Source of the DNA: Fabrea salina
Lineage: Eukaryota; Ciliophora; Heterotrichea; Heterotrichida; Fabreidae
Direction of reading: 5' to 3'
Length of the DNA: 64,000 bases
NCBI GenBank assembly: GCA_022984795.1
Contig: JALIHJ010000059.1
Location: forward strand, 94,575-158,574
The notes under the pieces are model-generated. The model was given only the letters and a program-made list of their open reading frames with translations. It searched no databases and was not told the origin of the DNA. Below are positions 34,873-43,140 of the stretch, piece by piece. The translations under genes were made by a program, and so were the position numbers. Every line of letters begins with the position of its first letter. The first letter of the stretch is position 1.

Positions 34873-37332
34873 TTAATTCACTAGTTCGTCCCAGTTAGGC
34901 TCAAAGGAGCTCTGTACATCTTCTGGGGAGTACTTAGGTTTAAAGGGAGGCGTTAGGCTTTGCTGCAGTAAAGCCTCCCAGTCAAACCCAGCAAACCACT
35001 CGTGCTTCTTAATAGACTCATGAGAGGACCCCAGTCTTGCTTCAGGAAGCTTAGAAAGCAGTTGTTCTAAAAAAGCCTTTGTTGGGTCCTCAGCTTCAAT
35101 AACTATTTTCATTTCAAGTATTTCGCTGTAAATCTCGTAGGGGTCTTCTAGGCCTGAACCAAAAGGCACACTTCCAAACAAAAACTCGTACAAGCACACT
35201 CCTAAACTCCAGTAGTCCACACACTTAGTGTAGCCTAGCCCCGCTATGACTTCTGGAGCTGTGTAGTAAGGAGTTCCTACTAAGGTAAAGGTTCTGTTTT
35301 TCAATACTTTGGCATTAGTAAGCCCTGTGAGTTTCAGAGTGCCTTGCTCGTCTACCATTAAGTTATCCGGACAAATGTTTCTGTGAACTATTTTCCTTTC
35401 ATGCAGGTAATGGATGCTCAGAATTATAGAAGCAGTGTAAAACTGGGCTTCAGACACTGAAAAAGTACCTGACTGCTCAAGTGCAAAATCCAATGTAAAG
35501 CCTTTTATGTACTCTAACATTAGAAAAAACCTTTTTTGGTCTTCAAAAGTAGTAACTAACTTGTATATAAAAGGATGGTCTAGCATCTGAAGTGCCTCTT
35601 TTTCGTAGAAAAAGCACTGAGCCAGTAAGTCTTTTGGGTAGACTTTAAGAACATACACACAATCCTTCTCGCAGTTAGTGACTTTATAAACTTTAGTGGT
35701 GCCGTTTCCCAAAAGCTTCACAACTTGGAGTTCATACAAAGAAACTTCTTCATCCTCCAACTCTACTCTGTGCAGCAGGTCTTTGCGGACTTTATCGTTG
35801 ATCACAGAAGTGAAGTCTGAGTTCTGCACTGCCCAAAGAGTCACACTTCCTTGAGCAACACATTTTACCTCAGAAGTCCCAAACAAAAGAGCCCTTTCTC
35901 CAAAGTAGTCGTGCTTAGTAGCCACCCTCACCACTCTGTTTCTCTGAGAAACCTCCACCCTTCCTCTTTTAACTATAAAGATGCAATTGTTTCTGGAATT
36001 CTTCCCACAAATCACTTCTCCGTGTTTGTACTTCTCAATTTGTATCATATTGAACAAGTACTTAAAGTTTTTGTTGTCTATGTGACGGAACAAGTTAACC
36101 TTCATCAAAATATTAGTTGCAGCGTTTTCTTTAACTACTTCTGAGAATTTGCCTCCTATACACACTTCGAACTGGTACTTAGTAAGCTCTCCTACTGAAG
36201 TGTTTTTTTCGTTGCCAGCTATTACATCATCCCAGTAAACATCTTCAGGAGGACTTGTTTGTGTTACGTACTCTGCACCTACTGAGTTTCCTTTGTCTGC
36301 AAAAACCAAACCACTCCGGGCATACTTTAAGTTGCCCTCTAAAACAAAGTACAATTTGGACTTGCAAAGAGTGTTTGCGTGAATCACAACATCCCCTCCT
36401 TTATAGTGTTTAATGCTTAAGCCTTCTTTTATTTGTCTTTTTTGGTGCTTGTTGAGGCAAGAAAGGGTTTCTGACTTACTTATGGCTTCAAATATAGTGT
36501 TGGTTTGGATAATGTTTTGTAAGTTGTTTCCTAACACCCTTTGCAAAGTCTCTCTAGCTAAACAAACGCACTTAACTGTCCCTTCCAAGGCTACACAAGT
36601 AGCAGTTCGCAAAGAGTTGTAGAGCAAAGCTTGTTCTCCAAAGTAACTTCCAGGAGCGCACCTTGCGACTTCAAGGTTTTCTTTCTGTATGGACACAGTG
36701 CCTTCTTTAATTATAAACAAGTACTGTCCCGTTTCTCCTTCAGTCACTATCTTCTGCCCAGCTTGGTACTTCAGTGTAACTAAGTTAGCTGCCAGTATGT
36801 CTTTTTGTTCTGAGCTTAAAGAACTCAAAAGCGAGACCTTCTCTAGAAACTCCCTGTTTTCTTCAAAGCTTTTGATGTTAACTTCTTCCACCACCTTTCT
36901 GAAGTTTTCGCGGTGTATTCCCCATAGTGTGCAGAAGTCAAAAGCCACTACACTTGCATTGTTCTTTTTTTGGTGGAGCAAAGAAAGTTCCCCAAAGCCT
37001 TCTCCAGGAAGGACTCTGTTTACTTTTTTGCCGTCAATAACCACTTCTAAGTAACCAGTGCGCAGTACAAAGTAAGTGTCAGAGGTTTCGTTTTGAACCA
37101 TAATGGCACTGTTGGCCTTAAACGAGTAAAGGTCCATAGACTCAGCAATTACTTCTTTGTCCTCTTCACTCAAACTAGTGAAAATAAAGTGGCTGTTAAG
37201 TGCAGAAACAATCATATTGAAGTCTTCAGATACTTTGCAGGGAACTTTAGTTACTTCAGGCACAGCTACTAAGTCCACTTCTTTTTTCACACTGAAATAG
37301 TTGTGCTTTAACTTAGTGCAGCCATGTCCCAT
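34873..37332 (-). CDS. PKG-like protein with four CNB domains and a probably inactive kinase domain
   Basis: 819 residues. The start MGHGCTK suggests N-terminal acylation. Four cyclic nucleotide-binding domains follow (~50-145, 160-270, 280-400, 405-515). Only CNB2 keeps the full phosphate-binding cassette (FGEQALLYNSLRTATC); CNB1 (FGELSLLHQKKNNAS) and CNB4 (FGERALLFGTSEVKC) lack its Arg, and CNB3 is degenerate. The kinase domain (~530-785) keeps a Gly loop (LGNGTTKVYKV) and the VLKVYPK lysine, but HRD reads HRN (codons near 35380-35393) and DFG reads TGL (near 35320-35335). APE is intact (TAPEV) and an AGC tail follows. The architecture is that of alveolate PKG; the missing base and metal-binding Asp point to a pseudokinase that senses cGMP. 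Confidence 0.92.
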   Translation of the reverse strand: MGHGCTKLKHNYFSVKKEVDLVAVPEVTKVPCKVSEDFNMIVSALNSHFIFTSLSEEDKEVIAESMDLYSFKANSAIMVQNETSDTYFVLRTGYLEVVIDGKKVNRVLPGEGFGELSLLHQKKNNASVVAFDFCTLWGIHRENFRKVVEEVNIKSFEENREFLEKVSLLSSLSSEQKDILAANLVTLKYQAGQKIVTEGETGQYLFIIKEGTVSIQKENLEVARCAPGSYFGEQALLYNSLRTATCVALEGTVKCVCLARETLQRVLGNNLQNIIQTNTIFEAISKSETLSCLNKHQKRQIKEGLSIKHYKGGDVVIHANTLCKSKLYFVLEGNLKYARSGLVFADKGNSVGAEYVTQTSPPEDVYWDDVIAGNEKNTSVGELTKYQFEVCIGGKFSEVVKENAATNILMKVNLFRHIDNKNFKYLFNMIQIEKYKHGEVICGKNSRNNCIFIVKRGRVEVSQRNRVVRVATKHDYFGERALLFGTSEVKCVAQGSVTLWAVQNSDFTSVINDKVRKDLLHRVELEDEEVSLYELQVVKLLGNGTTKVYKVTNCEKDCVYVLKVYPKDLLAQCFFYEKEALQMLDHPFIYKLVTTFEDQKRFFLMLEYIKGFTLDFALEQSGTFSVSEAQFYTASIILSIHYLHERKIVHRNICPDNLMVDEQGTLKLTGLTNAKVLKNRTFTLVGTPYYTAPEVIAGLGYTKCVDYWSLGVCLYEFLFGSVPFGSGLEDPYEIYSEILEMKIVIEAEDPTKAFLEQLLSKLPEARLGSSHESIKKHEWFAGFDWEALLQQSLTPPFKPKYSPEDVQSSFEPNWDELVN

Positions 37333-37346
37333 CTTAAATTAAATTA

Positions 37347-39152
37347 TTATCTCTTAGCACTGTTGGGTCTCAGGGCTCTTTGGTTAAAGAAGTTACTTCG
37401 AGTCTTTCCCAAAATCACGTTTAAGGGGGCTTTGTACTGGACATAAGTTTTGTCTTCTTCAAAGCTTCTTTTATGCGTATGCGACTCCATTGTATAAGCG
37501 TCGACTTCGCAAACGTCAGGGTCGTAGTTGGAGGGGTGGTTAGGCTTTTTCTTCTTTTCAGCACGGTACATCCTTCCGTCCACTCCCATCACTTGTGGAG
37601 ACAACGGTCCGAAGTTAGTGTCTCCACGTCCGCATGACAAGCATGCTGTAGGCATTGTTTTGCGACCTATCAGTGCATTGCCTGGGTTGGAGTTCATTTC
37701 TTGCAACTGAAGGTTGATACGTTTCAGCACAACACTTAGAGACTCAATGTCCCTGGCGTTTTGGCCAGCTATTTTTTCTACACCTGTTACTTTGGTTTCT
37801 TGGTTGTTGAATTCGTTTTTAACTTCTTCTTCGTTGGCTTTGGTTTGGATTAGTTTTTTCAAGTTGTGGATTTCAGACAACTTGCTGAGTTTTTCAACTT
37901 TGGCCTCAATGGATCGGAACTGTTCCATAGCCTTTTCACGGAACTTCCAGAACTCTTTGATGTCTGGGTTTTCGTGGACTTGGACTTTAGGTTTGTGGCC
38001 TTTGTGCTGAAGTAGTTCTTGCATAACTGACTTGTCTACTTTGTTTTCGAGTTCTTCTTGGAGACTACTTATGATGCTTTTCAGGTCTTGGACTTCTTCA
38101 GAACTGTCGTTTTGGCTGAGTTTACTGATGAGTTCTTCAAGTTCGGTTCTGAGTTTGTCTAGTGTTTGGTCGCACTTACTTAGTTTGCCGTTCAAAGAAG
38201 TAATGTCTTCTTTTTTCATGGTTTCTTTGATTTTCTCGAGTTCGTATCTCAAGTCGTCTATTTCTGAATTCGAAAACTTGTTCTGGAATTCTTCTTCTAG
38301 TTTCTTCATGTCGTTTTTAAGCGTTCTGAACTTCCCAGAGTAGTCGGAGTTGAACTTTTCTAGACTGAACTGGACGTCCCTAATGACTTTTTCATACTTT
38401 TCAAAAGTGTTTTCGTTGGAGTTAAGCATTTCTTTTTTGATTTTTTCTTGTGCTGCCTGGATAGCGTCCATCACGTACTTTTCGTTGACTCTGACTCGCA
38501 AAAGGTCTTCGCAGTCCTTTATTTTCCAGCCTGTGTTCATTTCGAGTTCTGCAAACTTTTTTTCGAGTTCGGCTATCCGTGCACAGACCTTTTTGTCTAT
38601 CTCACTCAAGTCTTTGTCAATCCGGTCAGCTTTGGTTTTCAAGTTAGTTTCGGCTTCTTTTTTAGCTTTTTTGATCTTTTCTTTGGTCTTTTTCTTGCTG
38701 CACTTCTTTTTGATCTTGGCCCTCAGAGCAGTAATGTCAACTTCAGTTTTCTCACTTGTGCTTTGGAGTTCAGAAATGTTTTTGGCCATAAAGCCAATCC
38801 CTCCCAAAGCCCAGTTGAGTTGGTCACTCCACTGGTCTCCAGTTGTGGAGTGGGAGAACGCCCCTAGTTGCCCCTTCACAGTTTCGCCAATCGACCCGAA
38901 CACTTCCATCATGTCTTGGACTGTAACTCTGGACTTGAGTTCTTCTATCAACTTGCCCAGAACTAGTCCTTGCTGGTTCACTACTTGCGATACGTTATTC
39001 AAATAATCCTTCAAATTGTCAAACTGAAGGTCAAACGAAAGCAGTGTGGGTCCTGGAAGTGGAGAAATCGGGGGCTGTTCTAGGTTCACAGAGGCTGAAT
39101 GCGACGTGGTGTAGTTAGTCGTGTGAGCAAATTGAACAGGAGGAGAAGACAT
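37347..39152 (-). CDS. Long coiled-coil protein with DUF4795-like C-terminus
   Basis: 601 residues from ATG 39152 (MSSPPVQFAH); a longer frame would need a TTG start. Residues ~120-450 are nearly continuous coiled coil (KKCSKKKTKEKIKKAKKEAE and similar). The C-terminal part has CLSCGRGDTNFGPL and MGVDGRMYRAE, which recall the CxxC region of DUF4795/QRICH2-type flagellar proteins; the match is by eye. Role in axoneme or basal body is inferred. The ATG is 14 bp from that of the divergent basic gene. Confidence 0.75.
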   Translation of the reverse strand: MSSPPVQFAHTTNYTTSHSASVNLEQPPISPLPGPTLLSFDLQFDNLKDYLNNVSQVVNQQGLVLGKLIEELKSRVTVQDMMEVFGSIGETVKGQLGAFSHSTTGDQWSDQLNWALGGIGFMAKNISELQSTSEKTEVDITALRAKIKKKCSKKKTKEKIKKAKKEAETNLKTKADRIDKDLSEIDKKVCARIAELEKKFAELEMNTGWKIKDCEDLLRVRVNEKYVMDAIQAAQEKIKKEMLNSNENTFEKYEKVIRDVQFSLEKFNSDYSGKFRTLKNDMKKLEEEFQNKFSNSEIDDLRYELEKIKETMKKEDITSLNGKLSKCDQTLDKLRTELEELISKLSQNDSSEEVQDLKSIISSLQEELENKVDKSVMQELLQHKGHKPKVQVHENPDIKEFWKFREKAMEQFRSIEAKVEKLSKLSEIHNLKKLIQTKANEEEVKNEFNNQETKVTGVEKIAGQNARDIESLSVVLKRINLQLQEMNSNPGNALIGRKTMPTACLSCGRGDTNFGPLSPQVMGVDGRMYRAEKKKKPNHPSNYDPDVCEVDAYTMESHTHKRSFEEDKTYVQYKAPLNVILGKTRSNFFNQRALRPNSAKR

Positions 39153-39166
39153 ACTTTTAGTAATTG

Positions 39167-39679
39167 ATGTCAACAAGCATACAAAACTTAAGGGCAGTTT
39201 ACCAAGTCAAACCGCAGCCCCGCTCCAGACCAACTAGAAAAGGAACGGGTTCAGGCAGTCGTTCTGGAATAAAACAGAGCGTTTCAATGCATAACATCCA
39301 GTTAAGAAGTGTTCATCAGAAAAGAGATAAACCCTTAAAACGCAGTCCAGTTAGAGCACGTTCCAAAAATTCCAAACAGCACCCAACTCGCAAAGCCACT
39401 CTGAGACACCAGTCAAGTTCTTTCCTAGATACTTCAATTGACAATGAAATGAGCAAACTAGAAAGCCTCACTGCTAAAAACTTAAACATACGCAACGAGT
39501 GGCTCAACGTCCAACAAAGAATGATTGAAATCGGAATACGCAAAAAACTCAGTTCTATCAAAGAATCTCAGGAAAGTTCACGCCAAGAAGATTACTACCC
39601 TGAGACAGTATTTGAGAACCCCATTGACGTGCTTATCCAAAAGTACGAGTCCAAGGCTTTCTCTACTGCTTTGAAGTAA
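39167..39679 (+). CDS. Basic, mostly disordered small protein
   Basis: 170 residues from ATG 39167, rich in Arg, Ser, Lys and Gln, with one short helical stretch (~100-130, SLTAKNLNIRNEWLNVQQRM). The tail is mixed-charge. No family recognised. It shares a 14-bp upstream region with the coiled-coil gene, so co-expression with a ciliary protein is possible. Confidence 0.6.
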   Translation: MSTSIQNLRAVYQVKPQPRSRPTRKGTGSGSRSGIKQSVSMHNIQLRSVHQKRDKPLKRSPVRARSKNSKQHPTRKATLRHQSSSFLDTSIDNEMSKLESLTAKNLNIRNEWLNVQQRMIEIGIRKKLSSIKESQESSRQEDYYPETVFENPIDVLIQKYESKAFSTALK

Positions 39680-39732
39680 CTTAATGTTAAGATTATCAGT
39701 GTACTCAAGGATTAATAATCGAAATTTCTTAA

Positions 39733-40014
39733 ATGGAAAATCCCGGCAAAAACGAAGTAGTAGAGTGCCCTTATGACTCCCAGCATAAGATGAAGTACAC
39801 CCGACTTATATACCACCTTTCGAGAGGTTGTGAAGCCCAAGCCAAGTACGGTCACGAATTTTCGACTTGTATCTACAACTGGCTGCACAGAGTTCCTCAC
39901 GGACTTATAGAGGAGCACGAAAGAAACTGTCCCGATAAAAGACAAAAAGAAGTCCAAGAAGATATCTGGACTGCTTCGGTTACTAGAACGCCCAATTTAG
40001 AACCTTGGTCTTGA
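39733..40014 (+). CDS. GTSF1-like double CHHC zinc finger protein
   Basis: 93 residues. The first CHHC finger is CPYDSQHKMKYTRLIYHLSR followed by GC, with C-x5-H-x9-H-x3-C spacing; a second (C...H...H-x3-C, ~46-68) ends HERNC. Paired CHHC fingers of this type occur in GTSF1, the PIWI partner in animals, and in the U11-48K splicing protein and a tRNA methyltransferase. In ciliates a Gtsf1 works in the scnRNA pathway of DNA elimination. The C-terminus has Trp residues (DIWTAS, EPWS) like the PIWI-binding tail. The stop is TGA with TAA as the very next codon, the only TGA stop among the genes here. Domain sure, function inferred. Confidence 0.82.
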   Translation: MENPGKNEVVECPYDSQHKMKYTRLIYHLSRGCEAQAKYGHEFSTCIYNWLHRVPHGLIEEHERNCPDKRQKEVQEDIWTASVTRTPNLEPWS

Positions 40015-40039
40015 TAAGTAATAATTTTGTAAACTCAAA

Positions 40040-41806
40040 ATGGACCCAGAACTAGACTCTATCATTTCAATTCTTAATCCTAGAAACCAAAAACCCAAAA
40101 ACCAGTTTAAACCTAGAGCTCCAAAGGCAGGAGTTTACGCGTCTTCAAGACAAAGATTCAACCCTTTGAAGAACAGAACTTCTTCTACTTCATTTTCAAA
40201 ACTCTCTGAAAAGTCCAGCATCGCCAATGAAGACCTTTCTCCTGAACTCATTTCAAATGTCCAGCAGTTCTACGAAGAAAAGGACGAAGAATACCGAAAA
40301 GCCCTTAACGAAAAAATCGGTGCTCCAGTTCTTTGGCTCCGCAACCGTACCAAAAAACTCCCCAAAAACCTCAACATAGGAGGCAGGTACTTAGTGTTCC
40401 GACCTTACATCGACCCTATGAATGTCAGGCCTCTGCCCAAAGAAGACAGTGGTTACTACTACAAGTTCCACAACTCCGACGTTAAGTTAATTCGCTTCAC
40501 CCTAGATGACAACGGGTTCTTGGAAAGCAACAAAAACAACTGGAGCATTATGTGGCACGGAGGTGTAGTTAAGTCCCACGTTTACCAGTCACTTACAAAG
40601 TACCAAAAAATAAACCACTTCCCCAGAACCCACGAAATCACTCGCAAAGACCTTATGTTCAAAAACATTGCTCGAATGCAGGCCCTGCATGGTTCTAGGA
40701 ACTTCGGGTTCATTCCCAAAACTTACATTCTGCCCCAAGAAGCTGGCGAACTTGAGTACGAGATGAGTAACTACTCTGGGCTCTGGATTGTGAAGCCCAG
40801 TGCCAGCAGCCAAGGAAAAGGCATTTTCATAGCTTCCAAATTTTCCGATATACCCAAAAGAGACTACGTAGTTTCTCAGTACATTGAAAAGCCTCTGCTT
40901 TTGGACGGCTTTAAGTTTGACCTTAGGATTTACGTAGCCCTGACTTCTGTGCACCCTTTGAGGATATACATGTACAATGAAGGTTTGGTAAGGTTTGCTA
41001 CCCAAAAGTACAAAGTTTCCGGAAAAGGCAGCAAGTACATGCACCTCACCAACTACTCAGTCAATAAGTATTCTAATAACTTCAGAGAAAACACTGATGC
41101 GCGGGACAGTGCCAGCGGCAGTAAATGGAGTTTATCAGGACTTATAAATGTTTTCAACCAGAATGGAATAGATAGTGAAAAAATTCTAATAAAAATAAAA
41201 GACATCATAATCAAAACCATTCTGTCAATTGAAACAGCGGTGTTTTCGGCCTTTGAAGTAAACGTGCCCTACCGTACAAACTGCTTTGAACTACTTGGCT
41301 TCGATATACTTATAGACAAAAACTTAGACCCTTGGCTTCTTGAGGTGAACCTTTCGCCTTCACTCAACTGCGACTCGCCTTTAGACCAGAAAATCAAAGG
41401 CAGCCTCATAGCGGACCTTTTTAGTTTGGTTGGAGTTGTTTCACTGGACCACAGACACAAAAAGGGCAGAGAGAACGTTAACAAAGGCCTAGGGTACCTG
41501 CCTTACATGCAGAAGCCTCCCCAGCCCCAAGTGTCTAAGAAAAACAACACTTTTTACTCTGCAGCTACTGAGGGGTCTTTAGACTCCGAAGCTAAAGAAA
41601 ACAAAAGAATCATCAAAGAAACCAACGAAGAATTCAAACGCAGAGGTGGGTTTGAAAGGATCTTTCCTTCGGAACTATCAGTAAATTATAAAAACTACTT
41701 TGAAGTAGAGAGGCCTTTCAACGCTTTAATTTGCAACAAACTAGGTAAAATCCACAGGAAAGGCCAAGGAGCTGGGGCTGTAGTTTTTAGGAAGTCCCGG
41801 AGGTAG
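40040..41806 (+). CDS. Tubulin polyglutamylase-family protein (TTLL)
   Basis: 588 residues. A disordered Pro/Lys-rich N-terminus of ~120 residues precedes a complete TTL domain (~170-480): HFPRTHEITRKDLMFKNIAR, WIVKPSASSQGKGIF (ATP lysine), LLLDGFKFDLRIYVALTS, HLTNYSVNKYS, FELLGFDILIDKNLDPWLLE and the metal-binding Glu in LEVNLSPSL. The wording is closest to the TTLL4/5 group of side-chain glutamylases, which add glutamate to tubulin tails in cilia. Group assignment is from memory of motifs. The C-terminal 90 residues are basic and may bind microtubules. Confidence 0.9.
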   Translation: MDPELDSIISILNPRNQKPKNQFKPRAPKAGVYASSRQRFNPLKNRTSSTSFSKLSEKSSIANEDLSPELISNVQQFYEEKDEEYRKALNEKIGAPVLWLRNRTKKLPKNLNIGGRYLVFRPYIDPMNVRPLPKEDSGYYYKFHNSDVKLIRFTLDDNGFLESNKNNWSIMWHGGVVKSHVYQSLTKYQKINHFPRTHEITRKDLMFKNIARMQALHGSRNFGFIPKTYILPQEAGELEYEMSNYSGLWIVKPSASSQGKGIFIASKFSDIPKRDYVVSQYIEKPLLLDGFKFDLRIYVALTSVHPLRIYMYNEGLVRFATQKYKVSGKGSKYMHLTNYSVNKYSNNFRENTDARDSASGSKWSLSGLINVFNQNGIDSEKILIKIKDIIIKTILSIETAVFSAFEVNVPYRTNCFELLGFDILIDKNLDPWLLEVNLSPSLNCDSPLDQKIKGSLIADLFSLVGVVSLDHRHKKGRENVNKGLGYLPYMQKPPQPQVSKKNNTFYSAATEGSLDSEAKENKRIIKETNEEFKRRGGFERIFPSELSVNYKNYFEVERPFNALICNKLGKIHRKGQGAGAVVFRKSRR

Positions 41807-41891
41807 TTGACTAAATCTTAATAATTTTGGGAAAACTTAAGTATAAAAATGACGTCATCGACATTTATAGTTATATTACACTTTGTTAAAT

Positions 41892-42638
41892 ATGGAAGGT
41901 GAACAATTCTTTAATTTACCCCTAGTGTATTTCATGGGTTTGCAAATACCTAGTTTAGTCCAGAGTACCATTCCGAGTCCTGTAGATCCTCAGTACTCTT
42001 CCCTCAAACCAGAACCCACTGAAAAAAGGAAGTACCAGCGTACCTGGAATCGAAACCATATAGAAAAACTCTTCGTAATGGCTAAAGAAGTATGTACTAG
42101 TCTGGGCAAGGGGCTGGAGGAACTCACTGAGACTGAAATCTATCAGGTAGCATTGCACTTGAAAAGGTCTCCGACCCAGTGCTTGAGCAAACTTAGGGAA
42201 GTTGTGGCAACAGGCACACTTCGTCCTGGAACTTGGTCGCCTTACGAGGACTCGATTATTTCGGAGTCGGTAACTTCTCGCAAAAAATGGGGAGAGATTG
42301 CTAAAAGCATCAACCGAACCATCCACCGAGGATGGAAAGTAAGAACTGGAAAACAGTGCAAAGAAAGATGGAACAACCACTTAAACCCTCTTATTAATAA
42401 GGGTCCTTGGACTCTTGAAGAGGACATCGACCTGATTTTGTTATATTTGAAGTTTGGCAAAAAGTGGTGCAAAATATCTGCATCTCTGCCTAGCCGCACT
42501 GAAAACAACATTAAAAACCGGTTGAAGAGTCTCATAAACGTAAAGAAACAACAAATAGATTGCATCGAGGATGAAACCACTATTTTGCAAGAGCTCCTGC
42601 GAGAGAAAAGGACCTCCCTGCAAGACCCTAATAACTAA
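41892..42638 (+). CDS. Myb-type transcription factor
   Basis: 248 residues from ATG 41892. Two clear Myb repeats: GTWSPYEDSIISESV...WGEIAKSI...CKERWNNHLNP (~112-168) and GPWTLEEDIDLILLYLKFG...WCKISASL...NNIKNRLKSLI (~172-220), each with the regular Trp spacing. A degenerate repeat precedes them (~50-105, RTWNRNHIEKL). The second recognition helix (TENNIKNRLKSL) is the standard DNA-reading one. The first is lengthened by an insertion (TIHRGWKVRTGK). R2R3-like factor; target genes unknown. Confidence 0.9.
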   Translation: MEGEQFFNLPLVYFMGLQIPSLVQSTIPSPVDPQYSSLKPEPTEKRKYQRTWNRNHIEKLFVMAKEVCTSLGKGLEELTETEIYQVALHLKRSPTQCLSKLREVVATGTLRPGTWSPYEDSIISESVTSRKKWGEIAKSINRTIHRGWKVRTGKQCKERWNNHLNPLINKGPWTLEEDIDLILLYLKFGKKWCKISASLPSRTENNIKNRLKSLINVKKQQIDCIEDETTILQELLREKRTSLQDPNN

Positions 42639-42723
42639 TTCTAACTAAATTCTAATACTTGGAATAAATGGCAGCACTTAAGCACTTTTGAAAAAAAGTT
42701 TTTCTGAGTAGTTTAATTAACTT

Positions 42724-43140
42724 ATGAAAGAATTAGTTATTTTGTGTCATGTAGTACCGGCACTCACAGGAACCTACTTAGTAATAAAGCAAAGCTCAAG
42801 GAAGTTCTTCTGCATTTGTGACAAAATTCCTGTTGGACAAAGCACTCCACAGTGTGTAATAGGAATAGCCTCACACACCTTAGGGATACTCATGAACCTA
42901 GGAAGCCTGAAAGGTTACGATTACTACCCTTGCTCTTTATGGCTTTTTATGATGCTTTACACAGGAATGTATACTTACAAAAGCTTTAAGGAGTTATGCT
43001 TAGGGTGTTTTTTGATGATGACGTTTGGTTTAGCTTCAGTTGTGGCTTCACTGATTAGCTTGCCTTATGTTCCTTACTACTCCTTTTGTGCTTACCTAGT
43101 TTTAATTTTTGTGTCTCTTCTAGCAACTCCAGTTAATTAA
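42724..43140 (+). CDS. Small multi-pass membrane protein
   Basis: 138 residues, with four or more hydrophobic stretches: ILCHVVPALTGTYLVI, CVIGIASHTLGILMNL, LWLFMMLYTGMY, LGCFLMMTFGLASVVASLI and FCAYLVLIFVSLLA. No signature of a transporter or enzyme seen. Eight Cys. Stop overlaps the convergent PIH1 gene by 4 nt (TTAA). Confidence 0.75.
   Translation: MKELVILCHVVPALTGTYLVIKQSSRKFFCICDKIPVGQSTPQCVIGIASHTLGILMNLGSLKGYDYYPCSLWLFMMLYTGMYTYKSFKELCLGCFLMMTFGLASVVASLISLPYVPYYSFCAYLVLIFVSLLATPVN

Noticed and set aside
38350-39006. 218-codon open frame on the plus strand
   Set aside because: It lies antisense to the coiled-coil gene at 37347-39152; its Ser/Phe/Leu-rich composition is the mirror of Lys/Glu codons.
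37347-39176. Start of the coiled-coil gene at 39176
   Set aside because: It would need a TTG start and overlap the divergent gene; ATG 39152 is preferred. The same reasoning moved starts to 27705, 39167, 41892, 52439 and 56875.
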